A stretch of DNA of 24,588 bases from JANLUX01 sp031363705 (GCA_031363705.1 JANLUX010000347.1:1-24588); one strand, 5' to 3'. Positions 16,236 through 24,282 are shown, counted from the stretch's first letter. A program made the numbers and translations. Notes: generated by a model not told the origin, from the sequence alone.

Positions 16236-16955
16236 ATGAAAAAATCACATAACAGACGGGAATTTATCCGCACAAGCAGTTTAATAGCTATTGGAACTTT
16301 TGCTGCTACGCAATTAAATGCAAAAGATTTTAAATTATTTAATGCAGACAACAATCTTTTCATGCTGCCACCAATTCCTTATGATTATAATGCACTGGAA
16401 CCACACATTGATACCAAAACAATGGAGATTCATCATGGCAAACATCACAAAACATATGTTGATAAACTGAATGAAGCGATTGCATCCAATAAGATTACAG
16501 AAACTTCGCTGGAAAAAATGTTTCAGAAAATAAGCACTTATCCTGCAGCAATACGCAACAACGGTGGCGGACATTACAATCATTCAATGTTCTGGCAAAT
16601 GATGAAGCCAAATGCCGGAGCTCCTGGTGGTGCAGTTATAGAAGCAATCAATGCAACGTTTGGTTCTATTGATGAGTTCAAAAAGAAATTCAGTGATGCG
16701 GCTAAATCCCGTTTTGGTTCAGGATGGGCATGGTTAGTTAAAAGTGATGATGGAAAATTAAATATATGCTCAACACCTAACCAAGATAATCCATTGATGG
16801 ATGTTTCGGAATGTAAAGGAACACCCTTGTTAGGTTTGGATGTGTGGGAACATGCTTATTATTTAAAGTATCAAAATTTGCGTGCTGATTATATCAATGC
16901 TTTCTGGAATGTTGTCAATTGGGATGAAGTAAATAAACGCTATGCAGGGAAGTGA
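16236..16955 (+). CDS. superoxide dismutase, Mn-type, with Tat signal peptide
   Basis: A 239-residue Fe/Mn superoxide dismutase that converts superoxide to hydrogen peroxide and oxygen. The metal ligands, by alignment with E. coli MnSOD, are His66 (MEIHHGKHH), His116 (GGHYNHSMFW), Asp202 and His206 (GLDVWEHAYYL). Gly112 and Gln183 (STPNQD) favour manganese over iron. Ahead of the enzyme is a 29-residue leader with the twin-arginine motif NRREFIR, a short hydrophobic stretch and an LNA|KD cleavage site. The folded protein is therefore probably exported by Tat to the periplasm. It seems to share a transcript with the biotin carrier gene. Confidence 0.93.
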   Translation: MKKSHNRREFIRTSSLIAIGTFAATQLNAKDFKLFNADNNLFMLPPIPYDYNALEPHIDTKTMEIHHGKHHKTYVDKLNEAIASNKITETSLEKMFQKISTYPAAIRNNGGGHYNHSMFWQMMKPNAGAPGGAVIEAINATFGSIDEFKKKFSDAAKSRFGSGWAWLVKSDDGKLNICSTPNQDNPLMDVSECKGTPLLGLDVWEHAYYLKYQNLRADYINAFWNVVNWDEVNKRYAGK

Positions 16956-16974
16956 TAAAATATTTACACTAACG

Positions 16975-17143
16975 CTCTCGTGTCTGTCATTCAGAGGGAA
17001 ACTTGTCATGTTTGAAACACAAAAGGTTGATAACCCCAATAGGTTGTTTGCAAGTGCAAATCCTTATGTTGTAAATTTTCTTTCATGCGTTTACAACCTC
17101 CCTGCAACTATATGACAAGTTTCCTCCTGAATGACAGCGAGAG
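16975..17143. mobile_element. MITE-like element with 32-35 base terminal inverted repeats
   Basis: The arms at 16975-17009 and 17112-17143 are inverted repeats that match at all but two adjacent positions and a 3-base gap. They run from CTCTCG at the outer end to ACTTGTCAT at the inner end. The 102-base centre contains more symmetry: GGTTGATAACC (17025-17035), TTTGCA-AG-TGCAAA (17047-17060), and GTTGTAAA (17068-17075) paired with TTTACAAC (17090-17097). Outside the arms, CTAAC (16969-16973) and GTTAG (17154-17158) are also inverted. No convincing target duplication is seen. It occupies nearly the whole SOD-meaB gap. It fits a non-autonomous transposon-like repeat or a strongly structured RNA, and no transposase is present. 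Confidence 0.55.
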
Positions 17144-17161
17144 ATTTCGTTTTGTTAGCTG

Positions 17162-18073
17162 ATGATAAAAGAAATTCTCTTGTGTGAACAATTGCAACAA
17201 GGCAATCGCAAAGCACTCGCCCGTTTTATTTCATTAGTTGAAAATGAAGTCTCCGATTATCAAAACTTACTTTCTTCACTTACCATCAACCGTTTAATTC
17301 CATTAATAGGAATCACAGGACCTCCCGGTGCAGGTAAAAGCACATTGCTCAATGCTCTCATAAAAGAATTGCTTCAACAAAATCCTGAGGCACATATTGC
17401 AGTGATTGCTGTGGATCCAACTTCACCATTTACTAAAGGGTCATTGCTTGGTGACAGGTTACGCATGTCAGATCATTTTAATGATGAGAGAGTTTATATC
17501 AGATCGCTCGCTACACGTGGTGCATTAGGTGGACTCGCTGCAAAAACGCTGGAGATAACAGATGTGTTACGCGCTGCAAAGTTCGATTACATTTTTGTGG
17601 AGACAGTAGGAGTAGGTCAATCAGAAGTGGAGATAGCATCACTTGCTGATACCACTGTGGTGGTGATGGTTCCTGAATCAGGTGATGATATACAGACGCT
17701 GAAAGCTGGCATAATGGAAATTGCCGATGTATTTGTAATCAACAAATCTGATCGTGAAGGAGCTGAAAGGATGATGAAACATCTTCATTCAGCATTGCAT
17801 GAAAAACCGTTGACTACATGGCAAATCCCGGTAATAAAAACTATGGCACTTAAAGGAGAAGGAATTACGGAGCTGATTGATAAAATAAAAACTCATCAAC
17901 AACATTCTCACCCCGAATCAAGAACTGATATGATAGCCGAACATGCTTATCGTATTATTCAAAATCAACGTATGCAAAATATCAGTATTAAAAAATTAAG
18001 TGAAGCGTTAAGTTCCGAAATAGAAAAAGAGGACTTTAATATTTACAAGTTCACAAAAAAATATTACACGTAA
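17162..18073 (+). CDS. meaB: methylmalonyl-CoA mutase-associated GTPase MeaB
   Basis: A 303-residue G3E-type P-loop GTPase of the MeaB/ArgK family. It guards B12-dependent acyl-CoA mutases: it gates delivery of adenosylcobalamin and ejection of damaged cofactor. Walker A GPPGAGKS is at residues 53-60, followed by the VAVDPTSPFTKGSLLGDR stretch. ETVGVGQSEVEI is at 147-158 and the base-specific NKSD at 194-197. It is slightly shorter than many homologues (about 320-330), mainly at the C-terminus. The mutase itself is not here, but a stand-alone B12-binding subunit lies 5 kb away on the other strand. An inverted-repeat element separates it from the SOD gene, which may cut it off from the upstream promoter. 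Confidence 0.95.
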   Translation: MIKEILLCEQLQQGNRKALARFISLVENEVSDYQNLLSSLTINRLIPLIGITGPPGAGKSTLLNALIKELLQQNPEAHIAVIAVDPTSPFTKGSLLGDRLRMSDHFNDERVYIRSLATRGALGGLAAKTLEITDVLRAAKFDYIFVETVGVGQSEVEIASLADTTVVVMVPESGDDIQTLKAGIMEIADVFVINKSDREGAERMMKHLHSALHEKPLTTWQIPVIKTMALKGEGITELIDKIKTHQQHSHPESRTDMIAEHAYRIIQNQRMQNISIKKLSEALSSEIEKEDFNIYKFTKKYYT

Positions 18074-18077
18074 TTAA

Positions 18078-18566
18078 CTATTGCATTTTTCTTTTCATCA
18101 AACATCTTTCAATGGCTTTTTGATATTTCGAGATATCATCATCATCCACCGAATACAATAATGCTTTTTGAAAATTTTCAAACGCATCATCAAATTGCTT
18201 TTGACGTTCGTACATCAATCCTAAAAGATGATATACTTTATCCTTATCCATACCGGGTGTTTCCAGTCCTTTATTGAGCACCGCCACCTGTTCAGTATAT
18301 CTTTCCTGAGAGAATAGTAATTCAGCATAATGCAAATAGGTGAAGCTATAAGCAGGTGATAATTTCATTGCCTGTTTAAAATATGCTTCTGCCTGTGCAT
18401 GATCTTCAAAAGAAATGAGATAGATAATTCCAAGCAATGCCTGCGCTTTTCCAAAGTCAGGATACCGTGCAATAAGATCATAGAGCAGACTGGCAGCAAT
18501 GCCCGCTTCGCCCCCATCAGCTTTCATGCGGGCTTCAAAAAAAAGTCTTTCTGCTTCTATACTCAT
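18078..18566 (-). CDS. tetratricopeptide repeat protein
   Basis: A 162-residue helical protein built of about four TPR units. Typical alternating signatures include AQALLGIIYLISFEDHAQAE, AYFKQAMKLSPAYSFTYLHY and HLLGLMYERQKQFDDAFENF. Such proteins act as scaffolds for protein-protein contacts. There is no signal peptide or membrane segment, so it is probably cytoplasmic. The ATG at 18566 (MSIEAERLF) is preferred because the frame upstream starts only with TTG at 18593. It lies 91 bases after the O-antigen ligase gene on the same strand and ends four bases from convergent meaB. Its partner is unknown. Confidence 0.82.
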   Translation of the reverse strand: MSIEAERLFFEARMKADGGEAGIAASLLYDLIARYPDFGKAQALLGIIYLISFEDHAQAEAYFKQAMKLSPAYSFTYLHYAELLFSQERYTEQVAVLNKGLETPGMDKDKVYHLLGLMYERQKQFDDAFENFQKALLYSVDDDDISKYQKAIERCLMKRKMQ

Positions 18567-18657
18567 CAAGGTAAAATAACCGGAAGTGCGCAATATACGG
18601 CAAGCAAATTTTGCTTAAAAGCAACATGGGTAAACTGTTAAAAACTTTAAGTGAAAA

Positions 18658-20232
18658 TCAATCAAGCCTGCTTTTAAATGCAGCACTTTGGGTGAAAAAG
18701 AAGCTGTTAAAAAATGCATAGAACGTAACTCCAGCCTGGGTTTCAAGTGTGTCTTCTGTTAACATGGAGAGTAAAGCAATGAGAAGAAAAGAAGTATAGA
18801 GGTATCCGGTATTTTTCAACCAAATGCCGGGAAATAAAAGGGTAAACAGGAAATAAATACCACCGAGAAACCCAAAAGTTACTGTCATTGTAAGATACTG
18901 GTTGTGCGATCTGAGTCTGCTTGCTGTATTCAGCTTTGAATTTCTTTCGTTATAAGCGGTATTAAACGCCTGTTGCACATCGCCTGTTCCAACACCGGTT
19001 AACGGATTTTTTGAAATGATATATAAAGCAGTTTTCCAGAATTCAAACCGCTGCATCACCGAATGACCTGATGAATTATCGTTATAATAATATTGCCGAT
19101 ACTCCCATGCAAGTTGCTGGATTCTTGCTTTAATATCACTCAGGTTTTTATAGTTAACATTTGCAATCCCTTTTTCTATTGCACGAACTTCAGTCATGTT
19201 TAACCGGGCAACACCCTCGGCATCACGTGACAGGTTTTTGGATGCAAGAAAGCGGATGAGTGTGTATTTAATATCCTGTCCTCTTTCATCTTTTCCTCTG
19301 TAATGTAATTTGCTTCTGCTATTCCATGCAGAGTCCAATTCTTTTTCGCAAACCTTTATCCATACCGGGTTACCATTTTCAAGGTCTTTACTTATGGTGT
19401 CGTGTGTATAAGGATTACCCAATGCGGTGTATGCCGGCAACTCATCGTAATTAACACTTGTTTCTTTAAGTGAATCAACAAAAACATATTTATATATTTT
19501 ATAAGATGTGAATAACACAATCATTGATAAAAAAATTAAACCAACACGCATTAATACCGGTGACTGCTTATTGTAATAAGTCCAGGCTGTATAAACTAAC
19601 AAACAAACTAAAACTGAAAGTCCTGTGAGGGATTCAAGCAATAAAAGAAAACCTGTGAAATAAATAATGATTAAAGTGAAAATTAATTTTAACACCAATG
19701 ATTTGTAGATTTTCAAAAAGTAAATACAACACGTGATTGCAACACAAACCAATAAGGCAAGCCTGATGTGTGAAATAAAAATGGAAATATCCCTGATGTT
19801 ATTCAGCTCCTTATGAATAATGCCAGCATAAACCATTATGCTGATTAACGAAGAGGTAATTACCGCTGAAATAAAAAGTTTAAGGGTGAGATAAAAATGT
19901 TTTTGCTCTAATGGTTTTGAAGAAATAAAAATGAGCGGCAAAAGCAACAAGGGTAATTTAATCCTGATGTCGCGAAATGCATATTCAAAATCTGTGGTGT
20001 AAATTAACCCGATCAGATGCAATGCATAAACTCCGGCAAGCACCACGAAAACCGGATGAGTAAATGAGCGTTTTAATTTTTCTTTTATGTTTCCCTCTAA
20101 AAGCCATGCGCCCAACAAAATAAACTGGGAAAGACTCATTAAAAACATAGATAGTGGTAAGGCGATCACCAATAAAAAAATTCCCGACAAATAAATCTGA
20201 CGGGAAAAATTGCTCACCGAAAATGAATTCAT
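18658..20232 (-). CDS. O-antigen ligase family protein (Wzy/WaaL-like)
   Basis: A 524-residue inner-membrane protein with about ten to eleven hydrophobic segments and one large loop of about 190 residues (about 252-445) facing the periplasm. The end of the loop carries NPLTGVGTGDV (409-419) and RLRSHNQYL (439-447), the block with the conserved His that marks O-antigen ligases and polymerases of the Wzy_C family. It should join or polymerise undecaprenyl-linked glycans on the periplasmic face. Whether it is a ligase, polymerase or protein-glycosylating enzyme cannot be told. It starts 33 bases after the S41 protease gene and is probably in its operon. Confidence 0.87.
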   Translation of the reverse strand: MNSFSVSNFSRQIYLSGIFLLVIALPLSMFLMSLSQFILLGAWLLEGNIKEKLKRSFTHPVFVVLAGVYALHLIGLIYTTDFEYAFRDIRIKLPLLLLPLIFISSKPLEQKHFYLTLKLFISAVITSSLISIMVYAGIIHKELNNIRDISIFISHIRLALLVCVAITCCIYFLKIYKSLVLKLIFTLIIIYFTGFLLLLESLTGLSVLVCLLVYTAWTYYNKQSPVLMRVGLIFLSMIVLFTSYKIYKYVFVDSLKETSVNYDELPAYTALGNPYTHDTISKDLENGNPVWIKVCEKELDSAWNSRSKLHYRGKDERGQDIKYTLIRFLASKNLSRDAEGVARLNMTEVRAIEKGIANVNYKNLSDIKARIQQLAWEYRQYYYNDNSSGHSVMQRFEFWKTALYIISKNPLTGVGTGDVQQAFNTAYNERNSKLNTASRLRSHNQYLTMTVTFGFLGGIYFLFTLLFPGIWLKNTGYLYTSFLLIALLSMLTEDTLETQAGVTFYAFFNSFFFTQSAAFKSRLD

Positions 20233-20265
20233 TTTTTAAATGAAACGACCAGGTATTTAGTCTTG

Positions 20266-21933
20266 CTAATTTTTATAAGTACGATTCTTAATTGCAGTAA
20301 AAACCGGTGGATTGCGAAGCGCTTTCAGCGCCAGTAAAATATCCGGATCATAATCAAATCCGTTTTCTATTCTGCCATTTTGATAATAGTAACGGCTCAC
20401 GATTTCGTTTTCGATCAATTCTTTAATTTCTTCTTTGTGCGTTCTTAAATCTGCATTCTTATCGTGAAGCAGTTTCTTATGCACGTTCTCATACTCGGTT
20501 TTAATCCCATCAAAATATTTTTCCTTTTCGGCATCTGCTTTTAACTCTGCTAATTTTTTCTCACTTTCAGTTACATAGTCATAATCCTTGTTACTGATAA
20601 AATTGACAAAATCATTATAGTCATTATCATCTAAACGGAAAGTTCTTGCCGGTGGAATAGAAGGATGAGTCTGACGGTATTTGGTAGCATAATCAAAAAA
20701 CAAATATTTACCTACAAGACTTTGTGAAATACTGCTGAAGCTTAATGGCTCTGTTGCAAAATCAGGAGCAATTCCTCCACCGTCATAAACTTTTCTTCCT
20801 GCTTTGGTTTTAAATTCATTCATCAATGAATCAGGTACCTTGCCAACGCTTCCGTCAGGATTACGGTGAGTGTAATCAAGTGCCTGAATACATCTGCCAC
20901 TCGGAATGTAATATTTAGCTGTTGTTACTTTTAGTTGCGTGTTATAAGAAAGCGGACGTGTTGTTTGCACCAATCCTTTTCCGAAAGTTCGCTGACCAAT
21001 CACAATTCCCCTGTCTAAATCCTGCAAGCTGCCTGAAACAATTTCTGCAGCAGAAGCTGAACCACTGTTAACTAATATTGCTAATGGAACCTCCGTATCA
21101 ACAGGAGTGTTAAGCGCTTTATAAACTTTATCCCATTCTTTTACCTTGCCTTTTGTGCTTACCACCTCCTGTCCGCGATCTACAAACACATTTACAATGT
21201 TTACTGCTTCGTTCAATAAACCTCCCGGATTACTACGCAAATCCAGAATCACTCCTTCTAATTTATTTTTTGCTTTTAATGAGGTGAGTGCCTCTTTCAC
21301 TTCTAAACCTGCATTATCTGTAAAGCTGCTCAAACGGATGTAACCGATATGATCATCCAGCATTCCATAAAAAGGAACATTTTTGATTTGAATTTCTTCA
21401 CGAACTAACGTTTTAGTAATTGGCGCGGATTCACCGGGACGTTGCAACACAATTGTTAATGGAGTATTTGGTTGTCCTTTTAACATTTTACTTACTTCAT
21501 CCGATCGTTTACCAATGGCTTTTTGTCCGTTAATTTCTTTGATAATATCACCCGCCATTATACCGGCTTTCTGTGCAGGAAATCCTTCATAAGGATCAGT
21601 AATAATCACACTGTCACCGCGCTGACCAATCAAAGCGCCAACACCACCATATTGACCGGTAGTCATAAAACGGTAGTCATCCATTTCTGATTCGGGAATA
21701 AACTGTGTGTAAGGATCCAGTCCTTCCAGCATGGAGTCAATTCCTTTACGCACTAAATCCTCAGGATCTGTTTTATCTACATAATAAATATTCAACTCAC
21801 GAAACAGCGTAGTGAAAATGTCAATGTTGCGCGAAATCTCGAAGTAATCATCATTAACAGTAAATGACCATATTCCAATGGAAGCAACGAATGCTACAAC
21901 CAGAATTTTAATTTTAGAAGAAATTTTTTTCAT
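20266..21933 (-). CDS. S41 family C-terminal processing peptidase (CtpA/Prc)
   Basis: A 555-residue periplasmic serine protease with one N-terminal membrane or signal segment (about 6-25). A PDZ domain (about residues 85-170) is followed by the S41 catalytic domain. The nucleophile is Ser294 in NSGSASAAEI, and Lys319 in RTFGKGLVQT is its general base, 25 residues apart as in the family. The C-terminal 150 residues are charged and helical. Such proteases trim or degrade envelope proteins from their C-termini. The open frame extends to 22008, but the extra 25 codons lie in repeated palindromic DNA. I therefore start at ATG 21933 (MKKISSKIKILVV), where a normal signal anchor begins. Confidence 0.92.
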   Translation of the reverse strand: MKKISSKIKILVVAFVASIGIWSFTVNDDYFEISRNIDIFTTLFRELNIYYVDKTDPEDLVRKGIDSMLEGLDPYTQFIPESEMDDYRFMTTGQYGGVGALIGQRGDSVIITDPYEGFPAQKAGIMAGDIIKEINGQKAIGKRSDEVSKMLKGQPNTPLTIVLQRPGESAPITKTLVREEIQIKNVPFYGMLDDHIGYIRLSSFTDNAGLEVKEALTSLKAKNKLEGVILDLRSNPGGLLNEAVNIVNVFVDRGQEVVSTKGKVKEWDKVYKALNTPVDTEVPLAILVNSGSASAAEIVSGSLQDLDRGIVIGQRTFGKGLVQTTRPLSYNTQLKVTTAKYYIPSGRCIQALDYTHRNPDGSVGKVPDSLMNEFKTKAGRKVYDGGGIAPDFATEPLSFSSISQSLVGKYLFFDYATKYRQTHPSIPPARTFRLDDNDYNDFVNFISNKDYDYVTESEKKLAELKADAEKEKYFDGIKTEYENVHKKLLHDKNADLRTHKEEIKELIENEIVSRYYYQNGRIENGFDYDPDILLALKALRNPPVFTAIKNRTYKN

Positions 21934-21949
21934 CTTTTGTATTCGTAAC

Positions 21950-22036
21950 ATTCGTAACTCATTCGTCCCGATTAATCGGGATAGTAACCGGTAATATTCG
22001 TATCTCATTCGTCCCGATTAATCGGGATAGTAACCG
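21950..22036. repeat. tandem 41-bp repeat, each copy with a TCCCGATTAATCGGGA palindrome
   Basis: Two copies (21950-21990 and 21996-22036) differ at one base and are five bases apart. Each carries the perfect 16-base palindrome TCCCGATTAATCGGGA (21966-21981, 22012-22027). A related palindrome is at 9795-9811. The repeat fills most of the 106 bases between yidD and the protease gene, so it would be transcribed and could form two tandem hairpins in the operon mRNA. Confidence 0.75.
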
Positions 22037-22039
22037 TGC

Positions 22040-22261
22040 TTAAGGTACCGGATCATATCCATGCCCTCCCCATGGATTGCATGATAAAAATCTTTTAAGA
22101 GTAAGCCATAATCCTTTCAGTGTTCCATGTTTGCGCAAAGCTTCCATGCTATATTCTGCGCAAGTGGGATTATATCTGCAGGCAGAAGGCAGATAGGGTG
22201 AAATGGCGTACTTGTAAAAGCGTACAATAGCAATTAACAATTTATTTATCGGGCTGCTCAT
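22040..22261 (-). CDS. yidD: membrane protein insertion efficiency factor YidD
   Basis: A 73-residue, membrane-associated protein of the YidD family, which assists insertion of inner-membrane proteins alongside YidC. The family core is complete: IVRFYKYAISPYLPSACRY, then NPTCAEYSMEALRKHG with conserved cysteines, and the Gly-rich ending CNPWGGHGYDPVP. The ATG at 22261 lies inside the end of rnpA (20-base overlap), the normal rnpA-yidD coupling. yidC and rpmH are not here, so the usual rpmH-rnpA-yidD-yidC cluster is broken up. Confidence 0.95.
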   Translation of the reverse strand: MSSPINKLLIAIVRFYKYAISPYLPSACRYNPTCAEYSMEALRKHGTLKGLWLTLKRFLSCNPWGGHGYDPVP

Positions 22262-22649
22262 GAAGACTGATTAAACGTTGTAAAAGTAAAATTATTTTCT
22301 CTTTCGTTTCCTGGTATGGGATGAGGTCGTTTCCATTATAAAGAAAAACCAATGCAAGCCCCATTTGATTTTTTATACAGCATTCCAGCAAAACATTTTT
22401 ATTTAAACGATAGCTTTCGCGCATTAATCTTTTCATGCGATTCCGCTTTACTGCAAGTTTTATCCTGCGGCTGGAAACGGCAAATGCAATTTTAACAGGA
22501 GTATTATTTTCAGGAATAACTTTGATCCATAAAAGCTTAAATGGAAATTTATTGAGACTGTTTCCATCTTCAAAAAGCTTTTCAAAAAGCTTAAGGCTTT
22601 TTAGCTTTTCAGATTTGGGGAATGAAAAAGAAACTTGCTGTCCACGCAA
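22242..22649 (-). CDS. rnpA: ribonuclease P protein component
   Basis: A 135-residue basic protein subunit of RNase P, which binds the catalytic RNA and helps cut the 5' leader of tRNA precursors. The RNA-binding signature SRRIKLAVKRNRMKRLMRESY (about residues 61-81) is intact, and FPKSEKLKSLKLFEKLFEDG is the usual N-terminal start of Bacteroidota homologues. The frame has no ATG before this conserved part. TTG at 22649, two bases after the hemD stop, is the only reasonable start, since TAA follows three codons further up. It overlaps yidD by 20 bases downstream. Confidence 0.94.
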   Translation of the reverse strand: MRGQQVSFSFPKSEKLKSLKLFEKLFEDGNSLNKFPFKLLWIKVIPENNTPVKIAFAVSSRRIKLAVKRNRMKRLMRESYRLNKNVLLECCIKNQMGLALVFLYNGNDLIPYQETKEKIILLLQRLISLHEQPDK

Positions 22650-22651
22650 AA

Positions 22652-23395
22652 TTATTTATTGTTCTTTTTGACATAATTCTCAATAGACATGGTCATAGAT
22701 GGAGCTTCAGGTATTGGTGCCTGAATATCCAAACGCAGACCTGCATCTAAAACTGCCTGTGAAGTAGTGTGTCCAAAGGCAGCAATCAAAGTATTGTTCT
22801 GTTTAAAGTCAGGGAAATTTTTGAAGAGTGAAGTAATTCCGGCAGGGCTGAAAAACACAAGCATGTCGTATTTCACATCTGCCAGATCACTTAAATCGCT
22901 GGCAACAGTTTTATAGATGGTGGCTTTTGTAAAGTTATAATGATGGGCTGTTAACGCATCAGCAATTTCCTGTTTGGCAATATCAGAGCACGGAAGCAGA
23001 AATTTTTCCTTCTTGTGCTTTTTCATCACGTCCATCAGATCGTTAATGTTTTGCTTGCCGTAAAATATTTTTCTTTTGCGATAGGTAATGTATTTCTGCA
23101 GATAAAAAGCGGTGGACTCAGAGATGCAGAAATATTTTAACTCTTCAATATTTGTAATACGCATCTCATTACAAATACGGAAAAAATGATCAGCAGCATG
23201 ACGGCTGGTTAATATCACTGCATTGTGCTCAGCAATATTTACCCTGTCTTTTCTAAACATACCTGCCGGAATTCCTTCAATATGAATGAATGCCCTGAAA
23301 TCAATTTTCAGGTTGTATTTCTTAGCAAGCTCGGTATATGGGGATTTTTCTGACTCAGGTTTTGCCTGAGTTATGAGTATAGTTTTTACTTTCAA
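22652..23395 (-). CDS. hemD: uroporphyrinogen-III synthase
   Basis: A 247-residue HemD-family enzyme that cyclises hydroxymethylbilane to uroporphyrinogen III in heme/tetrapyrrole synthesis. HemD is poorly conserved, but the two-lobe pattern is visible: an N-terminal LITQAKPESEKSPYTELAKK, a mid-region AVILTSRHAADHFF, and a C-terminal DMLVFFSPAGITSLFKNF followed by AAFGHTTSQAVLDAGL. The start is TTG at 23395, because the only upstream in-frame codons before a TAA are CCT, GCG and ACA. DUF4271 and rnpA flank it on the same strand, with gaps of 44 and 2 bases. The product would also serve the B12 pathway if this organism makes its own corrin, which is inference. Confidence 0.88.
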   Translation of the reverse strand: MKVKTILITQAKPESEKSPYTELAKKYNLKIDFRAFIHIEGIPAGMFRKDRVNIAEHNAVILTSRHAADHFFRICNEMRITNIEELKYFCISESTAFYLQKYITYRKRKIFYGKQNINDLMDVMKKHKKEKFLLPCSDIAKQEIADALTAHHYNFTKATIYKTVASDLSDLADVKYDMLVFFSPAGITSLFKNFPDFKQNNTLIAAFGHTTSQAVLDAGLRLDIQAPIPEAPSMTMSIENYVKKNNK

Positions 23396-23439
23396 AGGCG
23401 CTGTTTAATTAACTGTCTTGTGTCTCATAAACCCTGTTT

Positions 23440-24282
23440 CTATAAAGTTGCAAGTTTATAGATAATTAACAGGGGGGCTATTTCGAAGCTGCAAAGGTAT
23501 AAAAACAAATAAAAGTAAGAGAAACGCTGAATGGTGAGCCCGATACCAACAGCACGGAAAAGCCTGTATAATAATAGGAATGCAATTATAATAAGCGTTG
23601 CAATCACAATGTAGTAGCGGTATTCAGAAGGCAGGTAAGCAGTGAGAATGATAGCTGGAAAAAGAACTAAGCCGATAACCATGTTCACTAAAAAAATGTT
23701 AAAAATGTAAGTGGCTACCGGTTTTTCTATTTTGAATACCACACTGAGAAACCGCAACAAAATCATTTTAATGGAATAAGCCAAAGCAATGATGAGTGCA
23801 AACAGGATAAACCTGTTAAATCCGCGGGGTAATAAATAATGATTCCATTCCATTACCATACTTACCTGGTAAAGAAATAGTCCCGAAACAAAATAAGCAA
23901 TGATGGAAAGAATCAAAGATGCTCGCTGAAGAAGCACACTTTCATCACGCACAATCTGATTGGTGGTTGTAAGGCTGAAGAAAGCATCCCATAGTTGAGA
24001 AAAAATTCTGAAATAAAATACCTTGAACCAGGTGAGCAGCAGCAGCATGCCCATCAATACAATGGTAAACCAATCTAAAGTAAAAGTATTAAAAGGTTCA
24101 GCGCTTCGCGAATGCTGTTTTAATAAATGAGATGTAAATAATTCCAGTCGCTGCGGCACAACCACCAGCTCTTCGGTTGAATCTTTTATCTCAACATCAT
24201 GAAACCGGAAAGGTCTGGCAGCAGTCTGAACTAAACTATCCGAATATAAATGCTGAATTTGCTGTGTGTCGTTTTGTAACAT
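23440..24282 (-). CDS. DUF4271 domain-containing membrane protein
   Basis: A 280-residue protein. The first 65 residues are polar; then come about six hydrophobic segments between residue 70 and the C-terminus (for example TIVLMGMLLLLTWFKVFY, LILSIIAYFVSGLFLY and FILFALIIALAYSIKMILL). This matches the DUF4271 family, which in Bacteroidota very often lies directly upstream of hemD, as here. The function is unknown. The conserved position suggests a link to heme or envelope assembly, but that is only association. The ATG at 24282 is supported by the cat codon and the length of the leader. Confidence 0.8.
   Translation of the reverse strand: MLQNDTQQIQHLYSDSLVQTAARPFRFHDVEIKDSTEELVVVPQRLELFTSHLLKQHSRSAEPFNTFTLDWFTIVLMGMLLLLTWFKVFYFRIFSQLWDAFFSLTTTNQIVRDESVLLQRASLILSIIAYFVSGLFLYQVSMVMEWNHYLLPRGFNRFILFALIIALAYSIKMILLRFLSVVFKIEKPVATYIFNIFLVNMVIGLVLFPAIILTAYLPSEYRYYIVIATLIIIAFLLLYRLFRAVGIGLTIQRFSYFYLFLYLCSFEIAPLLIIYKLATL

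Noticed and set aside
16962..17147. ATTT target-site duplication around the inverted-repeat element
   Set aside because: ATTT occurs near both ends, but not directly abutting the left arm; four AT-rich bases are expected by chance.
21934..22008. Extended N-terminus of the S41 protease
   Set aside because: The extra 25 codons come from the tandem palindromic repeat and would bury the signal anchor; ATG 21933 gives a normal start.
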